Shown here: positions 8,538 to 19,698 of the stretch, one piece after another
Numbering within the stretch: position 1 is the first letter of the stretch
How the letters are laid out: the number at the start of each line of letters is the position of its first letter
Assembly: GCF_001307765.1 (NCBI RefSeq)
Contig: NZ_LKBA01000001.1
Span: 186,001-250,000, forward strand
Direction: 5' to 3'
Origin: Aliiroseovarius crassostreae
GTDB lineage: Bacteria; Pseudomonadota; Alphaproteobacteria; Rhodobacterales; Rhodobacteraceae
Length of the DNA stretch: 64,000 bases
Made by a program: the position numbers and the translations under genes
Notes under the pieces: model-generated
What the model was told of the DNA's origin: nothing
The model's input: the letters and a program-made list of their open reading frames with translations, nothing else
The model's database searches: none

Positions 8538-9926
8538 ATGACGAACGAGAAATGGGGACAGGTCCGCTCAAAGCTGCAAAAGGCAGTAGGGCAGAACAAC
8601 TATAAGAGTTGGATTGAACCCTTGGAATTTGCGGATCTGGACGGGGGGGTGGTGACCTTCCTGGTGCCAACCAACTTTATGGGGAATTGGGTTGGGTCCA
8701 ATTTCAGCGATCAGATCCTGAGCCATCTGTCCGAAGCAGGCGTTGCCGCGTCACGTCTGGAATTTGTCGTTCCGAAAAAAACGGCACCGCGTAAGCTGAC
8801 CAATTCGGCTGCCGGATCTGGTCTGACCAGCAATGAAGCGCAGGCCCCTTCGAGATCCGCCACCCGCTCTGAGGTGCAGGACGACCTGCCCGGAGCGCCG
8901 CTGGATGCGCGCTTCACATTCGACAGTTTTGTTGTGGGCAAGCCGAATGAACTTGCCCATGCCGCCGCGCGCCGCGTGGCAGAAGGTGGCCCCGTCACGT
9001 TCAACCCGCTGTTCCTGTATGGCGGTGTCGGCCTTGGTAAAACGCACCTGATGCATGCCATCGCGCATGAGCTGAAAACCCGCCAGCCCGACCTGCGCGT
9101 GGTTTATCTTTCGGCTGAGCAATTCATGTATCGTTTCGTTAAGGCACTGCGTGAAAAGCAGATGATGGATTTCAAGCAAATCTTCCGCTCGGTGGATGTG
9201 TTGATGGTGGATGACGTGCAATTCATCGCCGGCAAGGATTCGACCCAGGAAGAGTTCTTCCACACATTCAACGCGCTGGTGGACCAGAACAAACAGATCA
9301 TCATCTCGGCAGACCGGGCCCCTGGTGAAATCAAGGATCTGGAAGATCGGATCAAATCCCGCCTGCAATGCGGTCTTGTCGTGGACCTGCACCCGACTGA
9401 TTATGAATTGCGTCTGGGCGTCCTGCAGACCAAGGTGGCGAGCTATCGTCAGCAATATCCCGGCCTGCAAATTGCCGATGGTGTGCTGGAGTTCCTTGCT
9501 CACCGCATTTCAACCAATGTGCGGGTGCTGGAAGGGGCGTTGATGCGCCTGTTCGCCTTTGCCTCGCTTGTCGGACGCGAAATCACGCTGGAACTTGCGC
9601 AGGATTGCCTCGGGGATATTCTGCGGGCGTCCGATCGCAAGGTCACCGTGGAAGAGATCCAGCGCAAAGTGTCGGAACATTACAATATCCGCCTGTCGGA
9701 TCTAATTGGCCCCAAACGTGTGCGCACCATTGCGCGCCCCCGCCAGGTGGCCATGTATCTGGCCAAGCATATGACCTCGCGCAGCCTGCCTGAAATCGGG
9801 CGCCGGTTCGGTGGTCGGGACCACACCACCGTGATGCACGGGGTGAAGCGCATTGATGAACTCAAGGCCGTAGACGATCAGATCGCCGAAGACCTCGAAC
9901 TTCTGCGCCGCGCGCTCGAAGCATAA
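8538..9926 (+). CDS. dnaA: chromosomal replication initiator DnaA
   Basis: A 462-residue AAA+ ATPase that binds DnaA boxes and opens oriC. Domain I (~1-80) contains KWGQVRSKLQKAVGQNNYKSW. A variable linker follows, then the AAA+ domain with Walker A GGVGLGKTH (~162-170), Walker B VDDVQF and sensor segments. The C-terminal helix-turn-helix has the DnaA signature GGRDHTTVMHGVKRI. The ATG at 8538 (MTNEKWGQ) matches the family N-terminus; a longer frame from 8499 adds a basic tail with no support. It is followed by dnaN and recF in the classical order. Confidence 0.98.
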   Translation: MTNEKWGQVRSKLQKAVGQNNYKSWIEPLEFADLDGGVVTFLVPTNFMGNWVGSNFSDQILSHLSEAGVAASRLEFVVPKKTAPRKLTNSAAGSGLTSNEAQAPSRSATRSEVQDDLPGAPLDARFTFDSFVVGKPNELAHAAARRVAEGGPVTFNPLFLYGGVGLGKTHLMHAIAHELKTRQPDLRVVYLSAEQFMYRFVKALREKQMMDFKQIFRSVDVLMVDDVQFIAGKDSTQEEFFHTFNALVDQNKQIIISADRAPGEIKDLEDRIKSRLQCGLVVDLHPTDYELRLGVLQTKVASYRQQYPGLQIADGVLEFLAHRISTNVRVLEGALMRLFAFASLVGREITLELAQDCLGDILRASDRKVTVEEIQRKVSEHYNIRLSDLIGPKRVRTIARPRQVAMYLAKHMTSRSLPEIGRRFGGRDHTTVMHGVKRIDELKAVDDQIAEDLELLRRALEA

Positions 9927-10071
9927 GCCCGGGCACCACAGTTGCCTGCAAAGGGCGGGATAAGGGTCGTTTGGCCTTGACCCGCCCTTCAAACCATTGG
10001 ACATTCCAGCAAAAGAACATCACGGGGCGAAGGCATCGGCTTTCAGCCCCTCTCGTTGTCAGGAGTGGGAA

Positions 10072-11190
10072 ATGAAGATCAGCATTGAACGTGGTGCGTT
10101 GCTAAAGGCCGTGGCCCAGGCTCAGTCGGTGGTAGAGCGCCGCAACACCATTCCAATTCTCGCCAATGTGCTGATTGAAGCGGAGGGCGACAGCGTGTCG
10201 TTCCGCGCCACCGACTTGGATATCGAAGTGGTCGATAAAACCGCGGCAATGGTTGAACGCGCCGGGGCCACCACTGTGGCCGCCGTGACCTTGCACGAGA
10301 TTGTGCGCAAACTGCCGGATGGGGCGTTGGTGCAGCTGAGTGACGATGGGGCCACGGGGCGCCTGACGGTGGAAGCGGGGCGGTCGAACTTCTCGCTCGC
10401 CACTCTTCCGAAAGAAGATTTCCCGGTCATGGCCTCGTCGGAATATTCCGCCAATTTCTCGGCCCCGGCCCCGGTGCTGCGTCGCCTGTTCGACAAGTCG
10501 AAATTTGCGATCTCGACCGAGGAGACCCGCTATTACCTGAATGGTGTTTACCTGCATGTGGCGGCCGCCGAAGATGGCAAGGTGCTGCGCGCGGTGGCCA
10601 CCGATGGGCACCGTCTGGCACGGATTGATGCCGAGCTGCCAATGGGCGCGGATGAGATGCCGGGCGTGATCGTTCCGCGCAAAACCGTGGGGGAGCTGCG
10701 CAAACTTCTGGATGATGATGAGGCCACGATCGCGGTTTCGGTTTCGGAAACCAAAGTGCGTTTTGCCACGCCTGCCATTACGCTCACGTCGAAAGTCATT
10801 GATGGGACCTTCCCGGATTACACCCGCGTGATCCCCACCGGCAACACCCGTAAGCTTGAAGTGGATGCGGCGGAATTTGCCAAGGCCGTGGACCGTGTGG
10901 CCACCGTGTCGTCCGAACGCTCGCGCGCGGTGAAACTGCAGCTCGATGAAGACCGGCTGGTGCTTTCGGTGAATGCGCCGGATGCCGGGGCGGCTGAGGA
11001 AGAGCTGGCTGTGGCCTATTCCGACGAGCGTCTGGAAATTGGCTTCAACGCAAAATACCTGCTGGAAATCGCCAGCCAGGTTGATCGTGAAAACGCAACC
11101 TTCATGTTCAACAATTCCGGCGACCCGGCCCTGATGCGCGAAGGCAATGACACCAGCGCCGTCTATGTTGTCATGCCGATGCGCGTGTGA
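10072..11190 (+). CDS. dnaN: DNA polymerase III beta sliding clamp
   Basis: A 372-residue ring-forming clamp that tethers polymerase III to DNA. The three-fold repeated clamp architecture is evident, starting MKISIERGALLKAVAQAQSVVERR and ending with the conserved VYVVMPMRV that helps form the protein-binding pocket. AGGAG precedes the ATG at 10072. The alternative upstream start at 9997 gives a non-conserved extension. Confidence 0.98.
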   Translation: MKISIERGALLKAVAQAQSVVERRNTIPILANVLIEAEGDSVSFRATDLDIEVVDKTAAMVERAGATTVAAVTLHEIVRKLPDGALVQLSDDGATGRLTVEAGRSNFSLATLPKEDFPVMASSEYSANFSAPAPVLRRLFDKSKFAISTEETRYYLNGVYLHVAAAEDGKVLRAVATDGHRLARIDAELPMGADEMPGVIVPRKTVGELRKLLDDDEATIAVSVSETKVRFATPAITLTSKVIDGTFPDYTRVIPTGNTRKLEVDAAEFAKAVDRVATVSSERSRAVKLQLDEDRLVLSVNAPDAGAAEEELAVAYSDERLEIGFNAKYLLEIASQVDRENATFMFNNSGDPALMREGNDTSAVYVVMPMRV

Positions 11191-11213
11191 TCGGCCCTGT
11201 TGATTGAGTTTTC

Positions 11214-11247
11214 TGCCTCCGGCGGGAGTATTTGGGCCAAGAAGAAA
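11214..11247 (+). repeat. GGAGTATTT...AAGAAGAAAG motif before recF
   Basis: CTCCGGCGGGAG forms a small hairpin followed by TATTTGGGCCAAGAAGAAAG immediately before recF. I recognise this motif type from many Rhodobacterales intergenic regions. Its final purine run overlaps the recF ribosome-binding site. Confidence 0.55.
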
Positions 11248-11255
11248 GAGGGTAC

Positions 11256-12368
11256 ATGACCTCGCTTGCCCTTCGTGAATTGACGATCAGTCATTTTCGC
11301 AGCCACAAGCGGGCGCGCTTGTCCTTGGACGGGCGGCCTGTGGTTTTACATGGGGCCAACGGGGCAGGAAAGACCAATATTCTGGAAGCCGTTTCGATGT
11401 TTTCGCCGGGGCGCGGGCTGCGTCGGGCGACGATGGATGAAATGATCCGGCGACCAGAGCAGGTGGGTTGGAAGATTTCCGGTGTGCTGCAGAGCCTTGG
11501 TCAGATGCATGAGGTTGAAACATGGGTGGAGCCCGGTCAGGGGCGCCAGGTGCGGATCGACGGTAAGGTTGCGACGCAGGTCACCCTGGGACGGATCACG
11601 CGTGTGGTTTGGCTGATTCCTGTGATGGACAGGCTTTGGGTTGAGGGGGCCGAAGGGCGGCGGCGGTTTCTGGACCGGTTGACCCTGAGTTTCACCCCGT
11701 CTCATGCGGATGCGGTTTTGAATTATGAAAAGGCGATGCGTGAGCGGAACCGGTTGCTGAAGGACGGGCAGCGGGACCCCCATTGGTATCGTGCGATTGA
11801 ATTGCAGATGGCCATGTCTGGTACGGAAATCCACGCGAACCGTTTGAAGGCCATCGCCCTTTTGCAAGATGCGCAAGCCAGCGCCGAGACCGAATTTCCT
11901 GCAGCGGAACTTTCTTTGGTGCAGGCGGATGAGGTGCTGGCCCCTGCAACGGAAGACGAATTGGCCACGGCATTGGCCGAAAGCCGTCCGCGCGATCTGG
12001 CGGCAGGTCGCACCCTGGTGGGGCCGCATCGTTCGGATCTGGGAGCCATTTATACGGCCAAAGATGTGCCGGCCCGTGATTGCTCTACCGGGGAACAGAA
12101 GGCGCTTCTTGTGTCGCTGATCCTTGCCAATGGGCGGGCGCTGGCCCGCGATTTCGGGGCCGCTCCGATTTACCTTCTGGATGAAGTGGCCGCGCATCTG
12201 GATGCGGGGCGGCGTGCGGCTCTTTATGATGAGATTTGCGCCCTTGGGGCACAGGCTTTCATGACCGGCACCGGGCCGGAGTTGTTTGCAGAGCTGGGTC
12301 ACCGCGCCGCGCATTTCCAAGTGAGCGACGAAGGCGGGACTTCAATCATTTCGGAGGGGGCGCCATGA
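11256..12368 (+). CDS. recF: DNA replication and repair protein RecF
   Basis: A 370-residue SMC-like ATPase that helps load RecA at single-strand gaps. Walker A is GANGAGKTNILEAV (~35-48), the ABC signature is STGEQKALLVSL, and Walker B is YLLDEVAAHLDAGRR. LRELTISHFRSHKRARL marks the family N-terminus and fixes the start at 11256, after a purine-rich AAGAAAGAGGG. The stop overlaps the next start by four bases (ATGA). Confidence 0.96.
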   Translation: MTSLALRELTISHFRSHKRARLSLDGRPVVLHGANGAGKTNILEAVSMFSPGRGLRRATMDEMIRRPEQVGWKISGVLQSLGQMHEVETWVEPGQGRQVRIDGKVATQVTLGRITRVVWLIPVMDRLWVEGAEGRRRFLDRLTLSFTPSHADAVLNYEKAMRERNRLLKDGQRDPHWYRAIELQMAMSGTEIHANRLKAIALLQDAQASAETEFPAAELSLVQADEVLAPATEDELATALAESRPRDLAAGRTLVGPHRSDLGAIYTAKDVPARDCSTGEQKALLVSLILANGRALARDFGAAPIYLLDEVAAHLDAGRRAALYDEICALGAQAFMTGTGPELFAELGHRAAHFQVSDEGGTSIISEGAP

Positions 12369-12781
12369 AGCAGAACCGTGTGACACTGATTACGTTGGGT
12401 GTTGAAAGTATCGAACGGTCTTGTGCCTATTATCAGGCGCTGGGCTGGGAGCCTTCTGCGGTGCTGCCAGAGGTGGCCTTTTTCGACATGAACGGGATGA
12501 AATTCGGGTTTTTCACTCGGGAGGGGTTGGCCAGGGAAACCGGGCGTTCAAAAGACGCGTTGAAAACCGGGGCGATGACACTGGCGCAAAATTACCCCGG
12601 AGAGGCCGAGGTGGATGCGGCTTTTGCCAAGGCAATTGCCGCGGGTGGCACGGCGGTGACGCAGCCCACAAAGGCCGATTGGGGCGGCTATTCCGGCTAT
12701 GTCGCGGACCCGGACGGCCATTTGTGGGAGTTCGCCTTCAACCCGTTTTGGGAGCTGGATGAGGACGGGTGTCTGCTCTGA
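12365..12781 (+). CDS. VOC superfamily (glyoxalase-like) protein
   Basis: A 138-residue single-domain protein with the vicinal-oxygen-chelate fold. The segment LGVESIERSCAYYQALGWEP opens the first beta-alpha-beta-beta-beta unit. GYSGYVADPDGHLWEFAFNPFW gives the typical C-terminal metal-ligand glutamate (WEFA). The substrate is unknown. The ATG overlaps the recF stop, so expression is probably coupled, although a functional link to RecF is not established. Confidence 0.85.
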   Translation: MKQNRVTLITLGVESIERSCAYYQALGWEPSAVLPEVAFFDMNGMKFGFFTREGLARETGRSKDALKTGAMTLAQNYPGEAEVDAAFAKAIAAGGTAVTQPTKADWGGYSGYVADPDGHLWEFAFNPFWELDEDGCLL

Positions 12782-12783
12782 CT

Positions 12784-12898
12784 TAAAGCGTTTCGACTTT
12801 AACCTGAGGCAGGGAAAAGTCGAAACGCCGCAAGAGATATCAATATCGTGGGCGTTTCGGGATAAGCATGTGTTTCAAGTGTATCTCGAAACGCTTTA
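12784..12898 (+). repeat. dispersed palindromic repeat, copy 2 (most complete)
   Basis: A 115-base element bounded by 13-bp terminal inverted repeats, TAAAGCGTTTCGA (12784-12796) and TCGAAACGCTTTA (12886-12898). It contains two internal hairpins: GCGTTTCGACTTT (12788-12800) with AAAGTCGAAACGC (12816-12828), perfect over 13 bp, and 12852-12864 with 12882-12894, 13 bp with one G-T pair. The shape resembles a MITE or REP-type repeat. It lies between the VOC gene and gyrB. Confidence 0.8.
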
Positions 12899-12981
12899 GC
12901 TGCCGGGGCGCGCATATCCCGGGCTTTGGTCGCCTGCCGTAAAAGGGTGGGTGAATTGACACCAAATCTTGTGTCGGATAG

Positions 12982-15456
<2,475 letters not shown>

Positions 15457-15692
15457 CCCTGTGTAGGATTCCCCATAATCGTTCGCGACGCCCATAAGTT
15501 TTCGCGAGACACCCAAAGTCGTTCGTTTTGCTGAATTTTGGCGAGTTTCGGGACAGGCACGAAAATGCCCCGAAATTCGCTGAAACTTGAGGAATTGGCG
15601 AAAGTCGATGTCAGCATTGTTGGCGCCGCTTAATTTGCCCGAATTTTGGCTTTTGACGGTGCTCTTCGGTTCAGGCTTCGTGGCTTCGACGT
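15457..15692. other. gyrB / restriction-operon intergenic region with inverted repeat
   Basis: This lies between the convergent ends of gyrB and the CxxC-rich gene. GCGAGTTTCGGG (15541-15552) and CCCGAAATTCGC (15569-15580) form a 12-bp stem with one G-T pair. No T-run follows, so termination is only possible, not shown. It marks the left boundary of the laterally acquired restriction segment. Confidence 0.4.
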
Positions 15693-16664
15693 TCAGTCGT
15701 CCTTCATCGCTTTCTGCATGCCGTAGGAGCAGGACGAGCAATATCCATCCAGAGGGTTGTAGTCATCGGGGTCGCAATCGGTTCCGCAAATGCCACAAGT
15801 CTGTGTCTCCTCGTTACAGAACACGCATTTCTGGTCATAGCGGCTCCATGACTCCAGAGAGCATTCTGGACAGGTCGTGATAGACGGCAACTCTCCGTTC
15901 TTCGCTGCAAGATACGATTGGCTGTCCACAAGTTCCGCGAGGGCGTGAAGGAAGGCATCTTCCCGATCAATTTCCTGATTACACTCTGCGCAATCCATCC
16001 AGAGGTTTTCGAATTCTAAGGCTACAGTTTCGTCACATCTCACCAAAGAAGACTTGCAATGTGGGCAGCGCAGGAACCTGATGGAGTCAGGAAGAATGTC
16101 TGCCCCCCAAAAGACGCCGTCAAACGTCTTACGACATTGCGCCGCTTGAGCTTCAAAGACTTCACTGTTTTGGAGAAGTGTCTGCCAGACATCCTCATCC
16201 AACAGAGTTGGCGGATCTTCCTCGAGGTGATCGGCCAAGAGCTTCTGGACGAGAGGTAAGGTTGATGCGAGCGCCTCCTTTGCAACAACTGGTGTCGCCT
16301 TGAGAAAAAGGTGCTCCGCGTCATTTCGAATGTTCGCAAGCGACGTCAATCGCCCCCAATCCAAATCCAGGTCAAGAGATTTGAACCTTTCCTCAATCTG
16401 GCGACGGTCAATCGTATTGCGATGTGCCTTTTTCGGCTTCATCAGCACTGACCCGTCTTCTTGTTTCTCTGGGACCAGGTCTTTGTAAATCAGGGACCCT
16501 TCGGAGCCCTCGGGTGAGGCGTTCCAAAGAACCTGTTTGCACAATAAAAGAACGCCCGCATAGAGATTTCGAATGGCCGAGAGCAGGCGGCGTTCATCAT
16601 CTGCTTTGAAGTCTTCTACACCGAACTCAATGGACAACACGGCGTTATCAAGCAGCTCTTTCAT
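15693..16664 (-). CDS. CxxC-rich protein of unknown function in type I RM operon
   Basis: A 323-residue protein without a recognised named family. The first ~180 residues are mostly helical and acidic. The C-terminal ~140 carry at least five CxxC pairs: CPHC, CAEC, CPEC, CVFC and CGIC, plus CSSC near the end, spaced like tandem zinc ribbons. Its ATG overlaps the hsdS stop by four bases (16661-16664), so it is the last gene of the restriction operon. The pairing suggests an accessory DNA- or RNA-binding function, but that is inference. The reading frame is intact while its neighbours are broken. Confidence 0.75.
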   Translation of the reverse strand: MKELLDNAVLSIEFGVEDFKADDERRLLSAIRNLYAGVLLLCKQVLWNASPEGSEGSLIYKDLVPEKQEDGSVLMKPKKAHRNTIDRRQIEERFKSLDLDLDWGRLTSLANIRNDAEHLFLKATPVVAKEALASTLPLVQKLLADHLEEDPPTLLDEDVWQTLLQNSEVFEAQAAQCRKTFDGVFWGADILPDSIRFLRCPHCKSSLVRCDETVALEFENLWMDCAECNQEIDREDAFLHALAELVDSQSYLAAKNGELPSITTCPECSLESWSRYDQKCVFCNEETQTCGICGTDCDPDDYNPLDGYCSSCSYGMQKAMKDD

Positions 16665-17978
16665 GCCGTTTTCTTTCTATGAGCCCGCTTCGGTTTGGGA
16701 GTTGCGGCTCTGGCCTCACGGATGCGTTCAAGGAGCGCCTCTGCGGGCTCATCATCGGGATCCTGCGGCACAAGCTCACCTTGGAAGGCTTTGGCCAGCA
16801 GGCGCTCATCCAAGCGGTCGAGGAGATGGCTGGCGCGGCTGGCCTCTTCAGTCAGTCGGTCGATGCGAGAGAAAGCTGCTTCAATATGCCTGATGATCTT
16901 GGCTTGGTGTTCTGCTGGAGGAACGGGCACCGGTGCTGCGTTCAAGCCCTTCTGGTTAATCTTAGGCAGGACGGTTCGACCCTCGTGCTCTGCCGTGAAC
17001 CAAGCGAAGTCTTCTGAAATCAACCAGCGATGTAAAAGGTGAATGTCGACATCAGGGCCACAGTCAACCGGATACATATCGGCACTGCAGGCCCCATCAA
17101 AATCTACGATGACCGCCTTCCGAAGATATGGTCGAATTTTTGAGTAAATGATCTGGCCAGAAAAAAAACTTGTGCTTTCCGCTTTTTACGCCGTCTTCCG
17201 CTATTGTGTTGTAAGGCAGGAGCCGACCCGTGCCAGATTCAATGTTGTCTGGAGCAACGTGTGGAAGGTCTGGCATTTCGCTTGGCGGCTTCAGGTTTGA
17301 TTTGATCTTCGCGACTTCATCAAAACGCGCCCAATGCCAACCCTTTGGCAAATCCCAGCAACGGCGATTGAATTTCTCGGTGTCAACCGGCTCAAGCCCA
17401 AGCAACGCGCCTCGGAATGCTGCGCTTGAAATCGCCTGCTTGGCACGGGTAGCGAGAGCGGTGACGCGGGTGAGGTGGTCGCGGGCGGCAGAGGAACGTT
17501 CTGAGAGCTGATCCAGCTTCGTCACAATCCGCCGTTGCTCGCGAATTGGTGGAATAGGAATGGCAAAGTTTCGGCATTGAGAAAGTGAGATATTCACTTG
17601 GCCAACTACCCCTCTGGTCTCGCCGATGACCGTAGAGACCGGAATACCCGATCTTAAAAAATGATAGAGCCATTCAGTGATGACAGCTTCACTCGGCCGG
17701 AAAATGGTCAGTGCCTGATTGCAATTCCATTCATCAAAGGTTTTGGGAATGATCGCCACTTTGCCAAGAGGAGGGCCAACGATATTCATCAAAACATCAC
17801 CAGGCAATATTTTGGATTTTCGCCCCTTGGTGTTGTGGGCTTCATCAGTAATGAATTGCGGGCGATAGCCGAAATCTATCGCCTGATTGACGATATTGTA
17901 GACCTTCAAAAAGGGGACGCCGTCCGCCGCAGTAAAGCCATCCCGTTTAGGGGTGAGTGCCGTCCTTCTGGCTGCCAT
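16661..17978 (-). pseudogene. hsdS: type I restriction specificity subunit HsdS, truncated and frameshifted
   Basis: HsdS gives type I restriction enzymes their DNA target through two recognition domains. Recognition domain 1 (RDGFTAADGVPFLKVYNIVN ...) and the central helix (IREQRRIVTKLDQLSERSSA) are readable up to ~17170. There the frame shifts at an A8 run (17161-17168). In the other frame, homology continues without a gap (GQIIYSKIRPYLRKAVIV) into the open piece 16661-17077, with the second helix (EHQAKIIRHIEAAFSRIDRL). About 30-40 residues are also missing at the N-terminus, where the gene runs into truncated hsdM. It is a pseudogene unless the A8 tract is a sequencing error. Confidence 0.88.
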
Positions 17979-19080
17979 CAGCATTACGCGTAAAGAACAA
18001 GACGTTGGTTTTGACCCCTTGGGCATAGAAGATGCCGGTTGGAAGGCGCAGGATGGTGTGGAGGTTGCACCAATTCATCAGCATCTGGCGAAGACGCCGT
18101 CCAACTCCATCCTCAAACAGCACATTGTCCGGCAGCACCACCGCCGCCCGTCCGCCAGGCTTAAGAGCACGGATAATATGCTCAACAAAGGCAAGCTGCT
18201 TGTTCGAGGTTTCTGCCGTGGTGGAGAAGTCATCCCTGGCAGGACGCCCGCCCCCACGTTTGGTGCCAAAGGGAGGGTTTGATAGGATCAGGTTGGCCTT
18301 GGGAAGCGCAGCACCTTCTGCGGTGAGCGTGTCCATCGAGTGGGCATCACCTTCGATCCCGTGCAGCATGAGGTTCATCATGCTAAGGCGATGGGTGTCC
18401 GGAACCAATTCGGCCAGCGTGTAGCATTCGCGGATCTGTTTCTCGGCAACCCCGTCTGGGAGACCGAACAAATCGTTGTTGTCTTCCGAAATCTGGCGAT
18501 GAGCCGCGACAATGAAGCCCCCTGTGCCCGCTGCTGGGTCTTGGATCACCTCGCCCAGCTGCGGCTTTGTCAGGCGGATCAGGCAATCAATCAACGGACG
18601 GGGTGTAAAATACTGCCCAGCACCCGATTTCTTGTCTTCGGCGTTCTTCTGAAGCAGCCCTTCGTAAAGGTCCCCAAGACCTTCCTCTCGCGCATCGAAC
18701 CAGTTCAGGTCGTCGATTGCTTTGGTAAGGCTCTTCAGGTTTGCAGGCTTGCGCAGGCGGGTTTGCGCATCTGTGAAGATGTCGAGGACCAAAGGATCTT
18801 TCGGGGGTTTCCGGTTGCCTTGCTCGTCCTTCTCGTCCGGATCGCCCAGGTTGGTCAGGGCGCGCTTGTAGTGGGTTAGCTGGTCCAGTCCTTCGCGGCG
18901 CGCGATTTCGGCCCAGCGGTATTCTTCGGGCACCCTACGTTCCTGACCTGTCTCTTCCATCATCTTGAGGAACAGCAGGTAGGTCAGTTCGGTCACGTAT
19001 TCCGAGTAGGTAACACCATCATCGCGCAGGACATTGCAGAGGTTCCAGAGTTTGGCGACAATATCCTGTGTTGCACTCAT
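17947..19080 (-). CDS. hsdM: type I restriction methyltransferase HsdM, C-terminally truncated
   Basis: A 377-residue N6-adenine methyltransferase subunit. The helical N-terminal domain (VAKLWNLCNVLRDDGVTYSEYVTELTYLLFLKM) and the catalytic domain are present, with SAM motif DPAAGTGGFIVAAHR, catalytic NPPF (ILSNPPFGTKRGG), and GRAAVVLPDNVLFEDG. Similarity stops after GIFYAQGVKTNVLFFTR, and the frame ends about 12 residues later. Intact homologues continue for roughly 100 or more residues. The ATG at 19080 overlaps the upstream gene's stop. The catalytic core is complete, but without the C-terminus and an intact HsdS, activity is doubtful. Confidence 0.88.
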   Translation of the reverse strand: MSATQDIVAKLWNLCNVLRDDGVTYSEYVTELTYLLFLKMMEETGQERRVPEEYRWAEIARREGLDQLTHYKRALTNLGDPDEKDEQGNRKPPKDPLVLDIFTDAQTRLRKPANLKSLTKAIDDLNWFDAREEGLGDLYEGLLQKNAEDKKSGAGQYFTPRPLIDCLIRLTKPQLGEVIQDPAAGTGGFIVAAHRQISEDNNDLFGLPDGVAEKQIRECYTLAELVPDTHRLSMMNLMLHGIEGDAHSMDTLTAEGAALPKANLILSNPPFGTKRGGGRPARDDFSTTAETSNKQLAFVEHIIRALKPGGRAAVVLPDNVLFEDGVGRRLRQMLMNWCNLHTILRLPTGIFYAQGVKTNVLFFTRNADGSQKDGTHP

Positions 19081-19439
19081 TTGTAGAGGTCTTCCCTGCC
19101 GTATTGTGACGAGATCTTCCACTCGCTCATTTCCATGAAGTATTTTCTCCATTCTGACTTGCCGCCGACATATTGGAGCTGCGTAGCGCTGTCGGAGATG
19201 TCGTCATCAGGATGCTTTGAGCAGCCATAACGCAATCTGTGGAGAAGTAAAAACTGGAAGAGATGGATCCACGCGAAATCGGTGAGTTCATGAAGAAGCT
19301 CTCCCACAAGGTAGTCGTCCACCTCACGTTCATACAGCCGTTTGTGCATTTCACGGAACAGAAGATCAGCCACCAAACTTACATCCGAATGATCCATCCC
19401 AGCGTCACTTGCGACTTTTGAAAGGATGTCCGGATTCAT
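19077..19439 (-). CDS. small unknown protein between hsdR and hsdM
   Basis: A 120-residue acidic, probably helical protein with no recognised family. The start ATG at 19439 overlaps the hsdR remnant's TGA, and its own TGA overlaps the hsdM ATG. Both junctions are 4-base ATGA overlaps, so it was translated as an integral part of the restriction operon. It contains a hydrophobic helix (FAWIHLFQFLLLHRLRYG) in mid-sequence. A regulatory or anti-restriction role is possible by position only. Confidence 0.68.
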   Translation of the reverse strand: MNPDILSKVASDAGMDHSDVSLVADLLFREMHKRLYEREVDDYLVGELLHELTDFAWIHLFQFLLLHRLRYGCSKHPDDDISDSATQLQYVGGKSEWRKYFMEMSEWKISSQYGREDLYK

Positions 19440-19698
19440 GCGGCGGGCTCCCACGTTTCATGTTTGATCTCGTCGAGAATAGCATCAAGCTCCCCGCCAA
19501 ACATCTTGTTGAGGCGCTTGTAGCCGCCCTGTTGTGAGAAAGGTGGTTCGTCAAACGCTTCGCGATCGACAACAACCTTCGCCTTCATCTCATCTCCAAT
19601 CCGGGAAAGCCAACGTATTTGGACCGCGTCGAGTTTATGTCTGGCGGCAACATTGCGAACAGCATGATCGACGCGCTCAGAATACGGGATCAGGGCGT
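19436..19698 (-). pseudogene. hsdR: 3' remnant of type I restriction endonuclease HsdR
   Basis: The reverse frame ending with TGA at 19436-19438 encodes about 85 residues matching the C-terminal region of HsdR. It reads DALIPYSERVDHAV, then VQIRWLSRIGDEMKAKVVVD, then GGYKRLNKMFGGELDAILDE and a terminal HETWEPAA. The frame has no start codon in context, and homology stops abruptly at ~19698, where a DUF411 fragment begins on the other strand. The motor and nuclease domains are gone. This remnant shows the operon was once R-X-M-S-Y. Confidence 0.85.

Noticed and set aside
15693-19698. A working type I restriction-modification system
   Set aside because: hsdR is reduced to its last ~85 codons, hsdM lacks its C-terminus and hsdS is truncated and frameshifted.
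19534-19698. An upstream extension of the DUF411 fragment as a complete 127-residue gene
   Set aside because: These bases encode HsdR residues on the opposite strand; the plus-strand translation here is not DUF411-like.
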